From NCBI GenBank assembly GCA_035444285.1, contig DAOMOK010000003.1, positions 186,001 through 250,000 of the forward strand: a DNA stretch of 64,000 nt. Direction: 5' to 3'. The stretch comes from CAADGU01 sp035444285. Lineage in GTDB: Bacteria; Chloroflexota; Anaerolineae; Promineifilales; Promineifilaceae. The position numbers and the translations under genes are program-made. Below, one piece after another: positions 47,293-56,778 of the stretch. The notes under the pieces are model-generated. The model made no database searches. It had not been told where the DNA came from and worked only from the letters and a program-made list of their open reading frames with translations. How positions within the stretch are numbered: the first letter of the stretch is position 1; each line of letters starts with the position of its first letter.

Positions 47293-50274
47293 CTAAATCA
47301 CCTCAATCACAGAGCCAGACGGCCGTTTCTCTACCTGGATGCGCGTGGGGAAGGCGTCACGCAGTTCGTCTATGTGGGTGATGACCAGGATAACCTGAAA
47401 GTCGTTCTGGATGGTGTTGATCGCCTCGATGAGCCGTTGGCGGCCCAGGGGGTCCTGGCTGCCGAAGCCTTCGTCAATGACCAGCGTTTGCAGCCGTGCC
47501 CCGGCCCGTTTGGCCAGCAGTTGCGACAGCGCCAGCCGGATGGCAAAGTTGACGCGGAATTGTTCGCCGCCGCTGAAATTGTCATACGGCCGTTCCCCGG
47601 CATTGTCCTGAATGCGAATATCCAGCGTTTCGCGCATCACCTCGTTGCTCTTGTTTTGGCGCTGCGTGGGAAAACTGACCCGCATTTCGCCGCCGGTCAG
47701 CCGCTCCAACAGGTCATTGGCATGTTCTTCAATGGCGGGGATGGCCTGCTCAATCAGCAGCGCCGGCACCCCCTCACGGCCAAACGCTTTTTCCAGCGTT
47801 TTCCAGCGTTGAATTTGTTCTGTCTGCGTCACCCGCTCGGCGGTCAGGCGGGTGCGGCGGTCGCGCTGATCGGCCAACACTGCCAGCCGGTTTTGGGCAA
47901 CCCCCACCTGACGGCTGGCGGCGTTTTCCTCCTCACGCAGCCGGAACACCTCATCTTCCACGCGGCGCAGGTCGGCGCCGTCAGCAGTGAGGATTTCCAG
48001 TTCGGTCACGGCCGTGTCCACCTGCTGCTGAAAATCGGCCACCGTCTGCTGCTGGTTGGCGATCTGGGCGGTTAATTCCGTCAGCGCCGCTTCCAGAGGC
48101 GCAACAGCGGCCTGGGCCTTCGCCAACTGCTGCTGCTTTTCGGGGGCGTCGGCCTGTTCGTCACGGGCAGCGCGGGTGGCGGAATGGGTGGTGGGGTCAT
48201 AACCAACGGCCGTGACCTGCGCATCTAATTCCGCCAACGCCTGCTGCGCGGCAGCGTCAAAATCGGCGGCGGCCAATCGCTGCGCCACCTGCGCCAGTTC
48301 GGCCTGCCCGGTTTGCTGCCATTGGCCGGTTAGCCGGTCAATTTCGGTCAGCCGCGCCTGCTGGTTAGCGATCAGGCGTTCCGTTTCCTGCCGTTTTTTG
48401 TCCAGCGTGGCCTTTTGGCGCACGGCCGTTTCCAGCGCCGCCGCCTCTTGTTTGAGGGTATCCAGGGCGGTGGTGTCGGTGACGGCCGTTTGCAAAGCCG
48501 CCAGTTGACCCGCGCCACCGCTTTCCCATTCGGCCAGGGCAGCGGCGATTTCATCCAGGCGAGCCTGGGCGCGGGCTTTGCGGTCTTGTTGCGTTTGCTG
48601 CTGCTGTTCCAGTTTGGGCGACTGTTTGATGCGGGCATCCAGCGCTGTCACTTCCGCTGCCAATGCTTCGATGCGCTCCTTGTTGGCCTTGCCTTGTGCT
48701 TCCATCTCCTGCAATTCGCTGCCGAGTTCGGCCAGCACCGTCTGGCGATGCTCGGCGGAAAGTGGTTGGCCGCAGAGTGGGCAATCGCCGCCGGTTTGCG
48801 TCTCCAGTTGGCCCATGCGTTCGCGCTTTTGTTTGAACAGGTCACGCAGGCGGGGCTGGTCGGCTTCCAGGCTGTTTTTGTCGGCCAGGCAGCGGGCATA
48901 GGTTTGGTGCGTTTCGGCCAGCGCCGCGATTTCGGCGGTAACGGCCGTCAATTCCTTTTCCGCCGCTGCCAGGTTTTGGGCAACGGTGTTTTGTTCGGCG
49001 CGCATTTTGTCTATTTGGGCGGCGCGGTTTTGGTGCTGCGCCAGTTCTCGCTGTTGGGATTGGCGCTCCGCTTCCAACTGGCTCAGTTTGGCGCGAAGGG
49101 CCTGCCACTGCTCTTCCTGGGTGACTACGGCGGTGATCTGCTCCTGCACGGCCGTTAATTCCCCCTGCGCTGCCGCCAGTTGCGCCGCCATTTCTACCTT
49201 TTCGGCGGCGGCTTTGGCGACGGTCGTTTGCTGGCTTTGCAGTTCACGCTGGCGTTGTTCCAGGCGGCTTTTTTCCTGGGTGATGGTGAGTTCATACGGC
49301 CGTCTGGCCTGCAACAGCCGGTTGTATTCGTCGGCTTTATTTTGCCAGACCTGCACCTGCTGGTCGGCGGCCTGCCAGGCGGCAAAGGCGGCGGTGATAG
49401 TCTCGCTTTGGGCGAGTACGGCCGTGTAACTCTCCCGTTCCGCCTGCTGCCGCTGCTGCGATTTGTGTAGATCGGCCAGCGCGCGTTCGGCGCGGGCCAG
49501 GTTGCTTTTCAGGTTTTCGATGTTTTTCTTTTGTTGGGCGATGGCCGCTTCGGTACGGCGAAGCTGGTCGAGCAGCGCCTGTTTGTCGGCCAGACGGACG
49601 GCAATGGCGGCGTGCGCTTCTTGCGCCACAGCCAGGCCCGCCTGCCGTGATTCTTCCTCGGCCAGTTCATTTTCAATTTCGGCCAGGGTGGCGTCAAGAA
49701 GGGCTAACTGCCCTTCCGCCTGTTTGCGCCGTTCGGTAGCGCCTTCTTTGTACACATCCCATTCACCCAGACCGAGCAGTTCGGCCAGGATTTCTTTGCG
49801 TTTGTTGGGGGTTTTGGTGGTGAATTCATCGGCCTTGCCTTGCAGCAAGAAGCTGGCGTTGATGAAGGTGTCGTAATTCATGCGCAGCAGCTTTTCAATT
49901 TCGGCCTGCGTTTCACGCAGCTTGCTTTGGGTCAGCGTTTTCCATTCAGATTCACCGGCACGGATGTCCAGGTCGAGGGTGGTGGTTTTACCATGTGGCT
50001 TACGGCGGCTGACGCGGTAGACGCTGTTTTCCAGGGCAAAGGTGAAACGGACTTCGGCGGGCTGTTTGTTGGCCGCCGCCCACTTATTGACCATGTCGTC
50101 GTCCAGTTTGCTGCGACTGCGACCAAATAAGGCCCAGGTGATGCCATCCAGCAAGCTGGATTTGCCCGCGCCGTTGGCGCCGGCAATGCAGGCCAGGTGC
50201 ATATGGTCGAAGTTGAGCACGGCCGTGTCCCGGTAGGAGAGAAAGTTGGTTAGTTCGAGTTTAAGTGGAATCAT
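47293..50274 (-). CDS. sbcC: DNA repair exonuclease subunit SbcC
   Basis: 993 residues. ABC-type ATPase halves at both ends: Walker A AGANGAGKSSLLDGITWALFG near 36, signature NFSGGEQFRVN and Walker B LQTLVIDEGFGSQDPLGRQ near the C-terminus. Between are two long coiled coils and a zinc hook GGDCPLCGQPLS (C498, C501). SbcC pairs with SbcD (Mre11-type nuclease) to cut hairpins and DNA ends. No sbcD gene is adjacent on either side, which is unusual since the two normally form an operon. Length is normal. Confidence 0.94.
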   Translation of the reverse strand: MIPLKLELTNFLSYRDTAVLNFDHMHLACIAGANGAGKSSLLDGITWALFGRSRSKLDDDMVNKWAAANKQPAEVRFTFALENSVYRVSRRKPHGKTTTLDLDIRAGESEWKTLTQSKLRETQAEIEKLLRMNYDTFINASFLLQGKADEFTTKTPNKRKEILAELLGLGEWDVYKEGATERRKQAEGQLALLDATLAEIENELAEEESRQAGLAVAQEAHAAIAVRLADKQALLDQLRRTEAAIAQQKKNIENLKSNLARAERALADLHKSQQRQQAERESYTAVLAQSETITAAFAAWQAADQQVQVWQNKADEYNRLLQARRPYELTITQEKSRLEQRQRELQSQQTTVAKAAAEKVEMAAQLAAAQGELTAVQEQITAVVTQEEQWQALRAKLSQLEAERQSQQRELAQHQNRAAQIDKMRAEQNTVAQNLAAAEKELTAVTAEIAALAETHQTYARCLADKNSLEADQPRLRDLFKQKRERMGQLETQTGGDCPLCGQPLSAEHRQTVLAELGSELQEMEAQGKANKERIEALAAEVTALDARIKQSPKLEQQQQTQQDRKARAQARLDEIAAALAEWESGGAGQLAALQTAVTDTTALDTLKQEAAALETAVRQKATLDKKRQETERLIANQQARLTEIDRLTGQWQQTGQAELAQVAQRLAAADFDAAAQQALAELDAQVTAVGYDPTTHSATRAARDEQADAPEKQQQLAKAQAAVAPLEAALTELTAQIANQQQTVADFQQQVDTAVTELEILTADGADLRRVEDEVFRLREEENAASRQVGVAQNRLAVLADQRDRRTRLTAERVTQTEQIQRWKTLEKAFGREGVPALLIEQAIPAIEEHANDLLERLTGGEMRVSFPTQRQNKSNEVMRETLDIRIQDNAGERPYDNFSGGEQFRVNFAIRLALSQLLAKRAGARLQTLVIDEGFGSQDPLGRQRLIEAINTIQNDFQVILVITHIDELRDAFPTRIQVEKRPSGSVIEVI

Positions 50275-50285
50275 GGAGAATGGGA

Positions 50286-50325
50286 AATGGTCAATTGAAA
50301 ATTATCAATTGACCATTGTCAATTT
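50286..50325. repeat. CAATTGA-family hairpin upstream of sbcC
   Basis: TGGTCAATTGA (50288-50298) pairs with TCAATTGACCA (50305-50315), 11 bp with a 6-base loop; TTGTCAATTT continues. It lies between the divergent sbcC start and EEP remnant. Confidence 0.7.
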
Positions 50326-50360
50326 TTGAGGATTTTACCGGAAGTGTGGAGTGGAAACGA

Positions 50361-50806
50361 ATGAATGAGCAAAGATGGGGGATGGTGACGGCCGTGTACC
50401 TGGTTTTTATGGCGCTCTGGTTTGGGCTGTGGTGGTTGACGGCCGACCGGTTTTGGTGGCTGGTGATGGTGAACCGGGTCGTACCTGGCTGCAAAACCGG
50501 CAGGCAGAACTTTTGTTGGCGGCGCTGGCGCAACAGGAAGGGAGCATCATCGTCGGCTGCGACTGTAACAGCAAAGAGAGTTCCAGTTCTTACCGGATGC
50601 TGGCGGAAACATTGGCAAATGCCGCCCACAGCCGCCCCACCTTCTCGCTACCCGGCGCATCACCCGACCGGAATGTCCAGCATATTGATTACATTCTCTA
50701 TCGGGGCAATCTGCGGGCAAACGGAACGTATGTCATTCACAGCAGCGGTGGCTCAGACCATCAGCCGATTGTGGCGATTTTTAGCGTGCCCGACGCGCAC
50801 GATTGA
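50361..50806 (+). pseudogene. Internally deleted endonuclease/exonuclease/phosphatase (EEP) family gene
   Basis: The N-terminal part (MNEQRWGMVTAVYLVFMALW, membrane segment, to about 50485) is in one frame. The catalytic tail is in the next: RTWLQNRQAELLLAALAQQ, SIIVGCDCNSKESSSSYRML and NVQHIDYILYRG with GGSDHQPIVAIF ending at 50806. The tail has the EEP D-x-N and S-D-H-x-P motifs, but the first half of the EEP fold (with the metal-binding Glu) is absent. A deletion with frameshift near 50480 joins the membrane domain to the tail. The gene is very likely inactive. Confidence 0.7.
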
Positions 50807-50860
50807 ATCAGGAGATTAGGAGACTAGACATTATCAGAAATAAGCATCTCACATGATTGT

Positions 50861-50950
50861 GTCATTCCGAGCGAAGTCTTCGGAGCGAGGAATCCCCACC
50901 ACCTCGGTCTATTCAGGTGAAAGGGATGCTTCGGAAGACCTCAGCATGAC
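50861..50950. repeat. GTCATTCC/ATGAC palindromic repeat
   Basis: GTCATTCCGAGCGAAGTCTT starts at 50861, followed by CGGAGCGAGGAATCC, and CTTCGGAAGACC ... CATGAC closes at 50950. It is a second element of the GTCATTCC type, of a form common in many genomes. It occupies the gap between the EEP remnant and the DUF302 gene. Confidence 0.65.
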
Positions 50951-51033
50951 AGGTTTAAGGCGATCTTCCTTAACTCCGATACTGTCTTCCGATACTGTCT
51001 GTTGAATCTCTCAATCTCCCAATCTCATCCACT

Positions 51034-51429
51034 CTAAACAGCCAACGCCTCGGCCACCCGCTGCAACCGCTCTTTGGCGTCGCAGGCAACATCGGCCAGG
51101 GCGGGGTTGTCTACCACGCCTAGCATGAGTTCGGGGTCAATGAGGCTGACCAGGACACGGCCGTCTGCCTCTTGCGAAACGGTGACATTGCACGGCAGCA
51201 GCAACCCCACTTCCGGCGCGGCGGAGAGCGCCTTGTGCGCCAGTGGCGGATTACAGGCCCCCAGAATTTTGTACGGCCGAAAATCTACATCCAGTTTCTT
51301 CTTTAGCGTCGCCTTCACGTCAATTTCGGTGAGGACGCCAAAACCCTCTTTTTGCAGTTCGGCGGTGACACGCTCAACGGCCGTGTCGTAATCGGTTTGT
51401 AGATAGACATTCATGCCTAATGTGGTCAT
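51034..51429 (-). CDS. DUF302-family protein
   Basis: 131 residues. MTTLGMNVYLQTDYDTAVER then LTEIDVKATLKKKLDVDFRP, the core ILGACNPPLAHKAL, and LLLPCNVTVSQ are the usual DUF302 pattern. The fold is a small alpha/beta domain. The role is unknown, but such proteins are often found beside rhodaneses, thioredoxins and sulfur or metal genes. It lies 55 bases downstream of a rhodanese gene in the same direction, with a strong hairpin between. Confidence 0.92.
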   Translation of the reverse strand: MTTLGMNVYLQTDYDTAVERVTAELQKEGFGVLTEIDVKATLKKKLDVDFRPYKILGACNPPLAHKALSAAPEVGLLLPCNVTVSQEADGRVLVSLIDPELMLGVVDNPALADVACDAKERLQRVAEALAV

Positions 51430-51443
51430 GGTTCGCTCCTTGA

Positions 51444-51477
51444 AGACCCTAAGGGTTTTCTGAAACCCTTAGGGTCT
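51444..51477 (-). terminator. 15-bp perfect hairpin between rhodanese and DUF302 genes
   Basis: AGACCCTAAGGGTTT (51444-51458) pairs perfectly with AAACCCTTAGGGTCT (51463-51477), loop of 4 bases. It lies 6 bases after the rhodanese stop. It may attenuate read-through to DUF302 or end the rhodanese transcript. No T-run follows, so it could instead be a repeat. Confidence 0.75.
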
Positions 51478-51483
51478 GGTCGC

Positions 51484-51834
51484 TCACTTCACTTTTCCCG
51501 CTTTGGTGGACAACCCCTGTTTGGCCCAGGCATTCATACCACCTTTGACGTTCACGGCCGTGTACCCGGCATTTTGCAGTTGGCGTGTGGCCCGCTTGCT
51601 GCGACTGCCAGACTGGCAAATGCAGATGATTTCCCGGTTTTTCGATAATTTGCCGAAGCGTTCGACGAGTTTTTCCAGGGGAATGGAGTCCGCGCCGGTG
51701 ATGTGGCCGTTGCGGTACTCGGTGGTGGTGCGCACATCTACCAGGATGGGGCCGGGTTTTTGCCGCAACTTATCTTGCAGTTCGGTGACGGTGATGGTGG
51801 GAACAGTGCCAAACAGATTCTTCCAGATGCTCAT
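51484..51834 (-). CDS. Rhodanese-like sulfurtransferase
   Basis: 116 residues; start at 51834 (MSIWKNLFG) with GAGG 7 bases upstream. The single rhodanese domain has ILVDVRTTTEYRNGHITGAD and the active loop ICICQSGSRSKRATRQL, with catalytic Cys in CQSGSRS, and VKGGMNAWAKQG. It can carry a persulfide sulfur. A DUF302 gene follows. Small, cytoplasmic. Confidence 0.92.
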   Translation of the reverse strand: MSIWKNLFGTVPTITVTELQDKLRQKPGPILVDVRTTTEYRNGHITGADSIPLEKLVERFGKLSKNREIICICQSGSRSKRATRQLQNAGYTAVNVKGGMNAWAKQGLSTKAGKVK

Positions 51835-51969
51835 ACTTATCCTCATTTTTCATAAATTTGTGTGGTTAATTACCAGCCCGCAATTTTGCCACGAAGGACA
51901 AAAACTGGCGAGAGCAAGCGCGTGATCTGAGCAAGTTTTAATCAGCCACGAATAAAACGAATTTGCGGA

Positions 51970-53868
51970 TCAATGCACGGTGATTTCGGCCATGGGCAGG
52001 GTGTCTGTTTCGCCAGTAGAGGTCAAGACCGGCAGGCGGGCGGTGGGGTCGGCGATGTCATACAGCCCCAACAGCAAGGTGTATGGGCCTGGCGGTAAGT
52101 CGGCGGGCAGCAGCAGGCCGTGATTGTCTATTACCGTTTCCCCCGGCTGCCAGATGGTGGTCAGGTTTAGGCCACCACCCGGTTCACTGTCGCGCTGGGT
52201 GACCAACCGGCCGTTTGGGCCGATGAGGTGCAGGAATACTTTGTAGCGTTGGTCAAGGGGCACGGCCGTTTGCCAGAACAAAGTCACCTGCAAAATATCG
52301 CCCGGTTGCAGGGCTGTGCCCTTGACGGTATAGCCTTCCAGAGTAATCGAGTCGCCAAAGGGAATGGCTACGGCCGTGTCCATCGTTGTTGCCGGCGCCG
52401 GCGGCACGGCATACACCACAAAACGCACATCCCCTACCCACTCATCCCGCGCTTTGAAAGCATGGGCATCCAGCCAGCGTTCAATCAGCCGCTCCGGGTC
52501 GCGTTGGGCGTCCCCCCAGAAAATGGCATAGAGCCGGTCATGTTGGGCCGTAATCGCCGCCAACGCAGTGTCAATGGCTTCTGGTGTGGGGTGGCTACGA
52601 CCCTCCGGCAGGGGGTACACGGCCGTGTCATCCGGGTAGTAATAGGTAAAGACCTCCCATTGATTGGGGGCGTTAAGAATGATGCCCGCGTCGGGATGGT
52701 TATCGGCCAGGATGCGGGCGGCCATATTCCGGTAATCGGCGCGGGCGTAGGTGGGGTTGGTATACAGATTGCGCAGGGAGGACAATGTGCCCAGGGTGAG
52801 GGCGCCAATGAGCAGGATAGGCAGGGCGAGGCGAAGTGATTTTGGCCGAGCAGTGGTCACGGCCGTAGCCAGCAACACACATTGAAAGGGGACGGCTACC
52901 AACAGAAATTTGAGATATTCAGGCTGCACCGTACCGGCGGCATACATGAACAGCAGGGGGATGAGCAGGCACACGGCCGTACCCCATACCCAACGCCGTC
53001 CCAGCCACACCCCCACGCCCAACATAAGCACGACCATCACAACCGCCCACCGCACAGTTTCGACGGCAATGGTAGAGCCGAATGTCATCCAGGAAACGGC
53101 CGTGACTACAAAGGCCACGAATGATCCCCGCTGGCCCAAATCATCCGCGCCAAACTGCCCGGCAAAGATGGGCAGCCAGGGGGCGTAAAGCAGCAAGACG
53201 GCCAGCATCATACCTGTCCAGGGCAATAAAAGACGGCGCACGGCCGTTGCCCAGCCCACACCACGCCCCAACACCACCAGCCACACCAGCACCACCAGAT
53301 TTTGCGCCACCAGCACCGCCGGGAAAAAGTAATGGGTATACAACCCGGCTGCGGCCAGCAGCACGTAAGCCGCCCCCCAGGCCCAGCGCACCTGGCCCAG
53401 CGCCGCCCACCATTGCCATAGCGCCCAGGCTGACAAGACGGCCAACAGTCCCAACAGGGCATACATGCGGGTTTCCTGGCTGTAGTAGATGAGGGCGGGG
53501 TTCACGGCCGTTAACAAAGCCGCCACCAACACCATGCCCCCTCGCCAGCAGTCACGTGGCCGCACAATCCGGCTGAACGCCGCCACCGCCGCCACCAGTA
53601 GCACCCCGGCCAAAGCCGAAAAAGCGCGCAGCCCAAATTCCGTCGTCCCCGCCACCTGCCGCCAGCCGTGCAGCAGCAGGTAGTAGAGCGGCGGATGAAT
53701 ATCGCTGGCTGTGCCTTCAATGATCAGCGTTATTGTTCGTTCGCTGAGCCGGGCGCTGTTGCCTTCGTCATTCCAGAATGACTGAGCATCGAGCAAATGA
53801 AAACGCAGCCCAAACGCCAACAGAAATACAGCCAGCAGGGACAGGCGGAACAGGTTTTTAGTAGACAT
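51970..53868 (-). CDS. GT39-like membrane glycosyltransferase
   Basis: 632 residues with about ten membrane segments. The first loop FWNDEGNSARLSERTI and IHPPLYYLLLHGW is typical of the DxD/E-type loop of ArnT/PMT-like (GT39/GT83) enzymes, where the Asp-Glu (NDEG) forms the active site. The last 130 residues form a soluble beta-rich domain (DSITLEGYTVKGTALQPGD, PPGPYTLLLGLYDI). It likely moves a sugar from a lipid-linked donor to an acceptor outside the membrane. No start-site doubt; GGAG-like region is weak. It is not in a clear operon. Confidence 0.83.
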   Translation of the reverse strand: MSTKNLFRLSLLAVFLLAFGLRFHLLDAQSFWNDEGNSARLSERTITLIIEGTASDIHPPLYYLLLHGWRQVAGTTEFGLRAFSALAGVLLVAAVAAFSRIVRPRDCWRGGMVLVAALLTAVNPALIYYSQETRMYALLGLLAVLSAWALWQWWAALGQVRWAWGAAYVLLAAAGLYTHYFFPAVLVAQNLVVLVWLVVLGRGVGWATAVRRLLLPWTGMMLAVLLLYAPWLPIFAGQFGADDLGQRGSFVAFVVTAVSWMTFGSTIAVETVRWAVVMVVLMLGVGVWLGRRWVWGTAVCLLIPLLFMYAAGTVQPEYLKFLLVAVPFQCVLLATAVTTARPKSLRLALPILLIGALTLGTLSSLRNLYTNPTYARADYRNMAARILADNHPDAGIILNAPNQWEVFTYYYPDDTAVYPLPEGRSHPTPEAIDTALAAITAQHDRLYAIFWGDAQRDPERLIERWLDAHAFKARDEWVGDVRFVVYAVPPAPATTMDTAVAIPFGDSITLEGYTVKGTALQPGDILQVTLFWQTAVPLDQRYKVFLHLIGPNGRLVTQRDSEPGGGLNLTTIWQPGETVIDNHGLLLPADLPPGPYTLLLGLYDIADPTARLPVLTSTGETDTLPMAEITVH

Positions 53869-53901
53869 TAGCAGAATTATACGTGAGAGATGGGAAGAGC
53901 A

Positions 53902-53948
53902 GGAGATTGGGAGATTGGGGATCGGTTAATCTCCAACCTCTAATCTCC
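53902..53948. repeat. GAGATTGGGAGATT-family repeat
   Basis: GGAGATTGGGAGATTGGGG (53902-53920) faces AATCTCCAACCTCTAATCTC (53928-53947), an imperfect hairpin. It lies at the end of the sensor kinase gene, whose stop at 53940-53942 falls within it. Confidence 0.75.
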
Positions 53949-55784
53949 ATTTGATGTATTCGCTTCTTGCCGTTCGGGGAGGGTAACGATAAACGTAGCC
54001 CCTTGCCCCGGCTGGCTGTGAGCGATGATGTGACCGTGGTGCCGATCTACAATTTTGCGACAGATGGCCAGGCCAACGCCAGTACCGACATAATCGTGAC
54101 GGCCGTGCAGCCGTTGAAAAATAGTAAAGATACGGTCGGCATACTTTTCTTCAAAACCAATGCCATTATCGGTTACGGAAATTTGCCAGCAGCAAGGGTC
54201 ACGGCCGTCAGCCATCACCTTCTCACTATTTACCTGAACAACCGGCGGCTGATCTGGTTGGTGAAACTTGAGCGCATTGGACAGCAAATTTTGGAACAAC
54301 TGGCGCATTTGGGTGGGGTCTGCGTCTATGGTGGGTAAATCGCCAACCACTACCTGCGCTTGTGTTTCCTCGATATGTACTTCCAGGTCAGAGAGGACGC
54401 CGTCCAACACCGTTTTCAGATTCACCGTTCTAACCGGCTGCGCTTGCGTTGTAACCCGCGAAAACAGTAGGAGATCGTGAATCAACACCTGCATCCGTTC
54501 GGCTGCATTTTGCATTCGCCGCAGATAATCTAGCCCTCGCTCATCCAACGTTCCGGCGTAAGTGGCTTGCATCCGGTCACTAAATGTTCTAATTTTACGC
54601 AGCGGTTCCTGCAAATCGTGGGAGGCCACATAGGCAAAAGATTGCAGTTCGCTGTTTTTTTGCTCCAGTTCGGCTGCATAAGCTGCCAGCGTTTTCTCAG
54701 CCTGCTGCAACTTCTGGATGTTTTGTTCCAGCCCGGCCATGGTCACCTCTAACTGAGAGGCCATGCGGTTAAATGCCTCGGCCAATTCACGGATTTCATC
54801 TGTGCGGTTGGGCACAGGGACACGGGTTGAAAGATTGCCCAGCCGGATTTCGTGCGCCGCTACCGCCAACTGTTGAATGGGTTGGACGATGCGGCGTACA
54901 ACTAAAACCCCCACGATGAGGGCAATAATAAAAGCTGCTACCAGCATCACCACAGTCACTTTGATAGTATCCAGCGAGAGAGCCAGAGCTGAGGTTACCG
55001 TGCGTTCAGACACCACCTTCAGGCGTCTATCGCCAAAATGCAGATCGCTGGAGGACAGGAACACGGCCGTACCCATCAGCCCCTCATAGACTCCATCTGT
55101 TTCGGGCACAATAAACTGTGTATTGCGCAGCACGAGTGATGGATTACGATGGGCGATCACGCTGCCCCCCTCATTGACAATATAAACGGCTTCCCCCTCT
55201 TGCACATCTATACTCGCAATTAGATCCCACACACTTTTCAGGGCAATGACGGCGACCAGCACTCCTTCTGCTTCACCCGTGCGCAAATTTTCCAGCGGTA
55301 CACTGGCGGTGATCATCGGTTCACCCGTGGTCTCATCAAACCAGATCGGGCTGAAATAAATGGTGCGCGTCACCATTGGCTGCACAAACTCTGGCGACTG
55401 CGAACGGTCAACCAGGTCTGCTGCCGTCACCACGCCTAAACGGGCTAATCGCAACTTTTCCCAACCCTGCCCATCCAACAATGACAATTCAGCAAACGCC
55501 GGCTCAAAGGCCAGCAGTTGGGTTAACATCAATTCCTGTCCATCGAGTGAATGTATCATCAGATCGTGTACACGGACGATCTCTAACAACTCCCGTTCTA
55601 AACTATTCACAAAAGTATCCACTTCCACCGCTACCCGTTGGGTCACCTGCTGTTCACGTTGTAGCGCCTGGACGCGCTGTACCTGTACCGTCTGCCAGGC
55701 CAGGGCCGATCCCACCAGCAAAAGTGGAATGACAGCCAGGCCAATAAAGGCCATCGTCAGACGAGTATGGATGGTACCGCGCAT
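53940..55784 (-). CDS. Membrane sensor histidine kinase (dCache-HAMP-HisKA-HATPase)
   Basis: 614 residues. Two membrane segments (about 10-30 and 270-295) flank an extracellular dCache-like sensor. HAMP follows (RRIVQPIQQLAVAAHEIRLG), then a coiled coil (about 350-385). HisKA has H389 in ASHDLQEPLRKIRTFSD, and HATPase_c has NLLSNALKFHQP, DNGIGFEEKY and GVGLAICRKI. The kinase core resembles the phytochrome-type/PhoR class. It lies 7 bases after a binding-protein gene, so the two probably act as a sensor pair. No response regulator is adjacent. Its C-terminus is close to a repeat. Confidence 0.93.
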   Translation of the reverse strand: MRGTIHTRLTMAFIGLAVIPLLLVGSALAWQTVQVQRVQALQREQQVTQRVAVEVDTFVNSLERELLEIVRVHDLMIHSLDGQELMLTQLLAFEPAFAELSLLDGQGWEKLRLARLGVVTAADLVDRSQSPEFVQPMVTRTIYFSPIWFDETTGEPMITASVPLENLRTGEAEGVLVAVIALKSVWDLIASIDVQEGEAVYIVNEGGSVIAHRNPSLVLRNTQFIVPETDGVYEGLMGTAVFLSSSDLHFGDRRLKVVSERTVTSALALSLDTIKVTVVMLVAAFIIALIVGVLVVRRIVQPIQQLAVAAHEIRLGNLSTRVPVPNRTDEIRELAEAFNRMASQLEVTMAGLEQNIQKLQQAEKTLAAYAAELEQKNSELQSFAYVASHDLQEPLRKIRTFSDRMQATYAGTLDERGLDYLRRMQNAAERMQVLIHDLLLFSRVTTQAQPVRTVNLKTVLDGVLSDLEVHIEETQAQVVVGDLPTIDADPTQMRQLFQNLLSNALKFHQPDQPPVVQVNSEKVMADGRDPCCWQISVTDNGIGFEEKYADRIFTIFQRLHGRHDYVGTGVGLAICRKIVDRHHGHIIAHSQPGQGATFIVTLPERQEANTSNGD

Positions 55785-55791
55785 GAGATGT

Positions 55792-56778
55792 TTATCGAAT
55801 GATCTTGTCGGCTGATTGTAATACGATTTCTGGAATCTCCAGATGAATGGCTGCGGCTGTGCGCAAGTTGACGGTTAGAAAAAAGCGCGCCGTCTCTACT
55901 GGTAAATCAGCCGGCGGTGTTCCCTGAACAATTTGGTCTGCCAGACGCGCCATTTGCACCCCTAATTCGTGCAGGCGAAAGCTGTACGAGATAAGTGCGC
56001 CGCGTTCTACTTGCTCATCAGTAGGCGTGGAGAGGGGTAGCTGCCGGGCAATGGCTGCTGCCGCGAAATCATCAATACGCGCGGCCACCAGACTGTCTTG
56101 AGGCAGCAAGATGGCGTGTGCGTCATCTGGGATGTCCGTAATGGCGGCGGTGATCTCATCATCATTGCCCGCCTCCCGTAAGATAATGGTTACACCCAGT
56201 TTGGCGGCGGCCTCAGACACGGCCGTGACCGAACTGAGGGCGCTGGCATCATCCGGGTTATACGGGACGTAAACGCGCTGAATCTGTTCGTTGACCTGCA
56301 ATAGCCATTCTAACCGTTTTGCTTCACTCTCTGCGCCTAATCGAACGCCGGTGGCTATCCCACCGGGATGGGAGACGCTCGCCGCCAAACCAGCCATGAC
56401 CGGGTCTGTAACCGGGCCAAAAACCACCGGTGTGCCGGCAGCCTGCGCCAACCGATAGGCAGCCTGCGCCGCCGGTGTGCTGATAGCCACAATCAAATCC
56501 ACATCGGCATCTAGCAATGCCTGTACGCGATCATCAAGGGCGGTAATGTTTTCTGCTGGACCATCATACAGATAGGTCACATTTTCACCCTCCACATAGC
56601 CATATTCCGCCATGGCTTTTTTGAAACCATCCAGCACCGGCGCCAGACGCGGCGATAAATTGACCACACCAATGTGTATCACCTTCGGCTCTGAGCGCCA
56701 ACAGGCTGTCAGTACCAGCACATAAAGGATAAGGGGAAGCAGGATGAGAACATGCGGCATACGGCCGTACCATTTCAT
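55792..56778 (-). CDS. ABC-type substrate-binding lipoprotein (PF04392 type)
   Basis: 328 residues. Lipobox LTAC near residue 25 ends the signal peptide; MPHVLILL at residue 7 is an alternative start. Motifs: IHIGVVNLSPRLAPVLDGFK, GYVEGENVTYLYDGPAEN, LIVAISTPAAQAAYRLAQ, TPVVFGPVTDPV and NPDDASALSS, typical of the TrpX/ABC_sub_bind family. It should bind a small ligand such as an amino acid or aromatic compound outside the membrane. There is no permease or ATPase gene here; instead a sensor kinase follows 7 bases downstream, suggesting it presents ligand to the dCache sensor. Confidence 0.87.
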   Translation of the reverse strand: MKWYGRMPHVLILLPLILYVLVLTACWRSEPKVIHIGVVNLSPRLAPVLDGFKKAMAEYGYVEGENVTYLYDGPAENITALDDRVQALLDADVDLIVAISTPAAQAAYRLAQAAGTPVVFGPVTDPVMAGLAASVSHPGGIATGVRLGAESEAKRLEWLLQVNEQIQRVYVPYNPDDASALSSVTAVSEAAAKLGVTIILREAGNDDEITAAITDIPDDAHAILLPQDSLVAARIDDFAAAAIARQLPLSTPTDEQVERGALISYSFRLHELGVQMARLADQIVQGTPPADLPVETARFFLTVNLRTAAAIHLEIPEIVLQSADKIIR

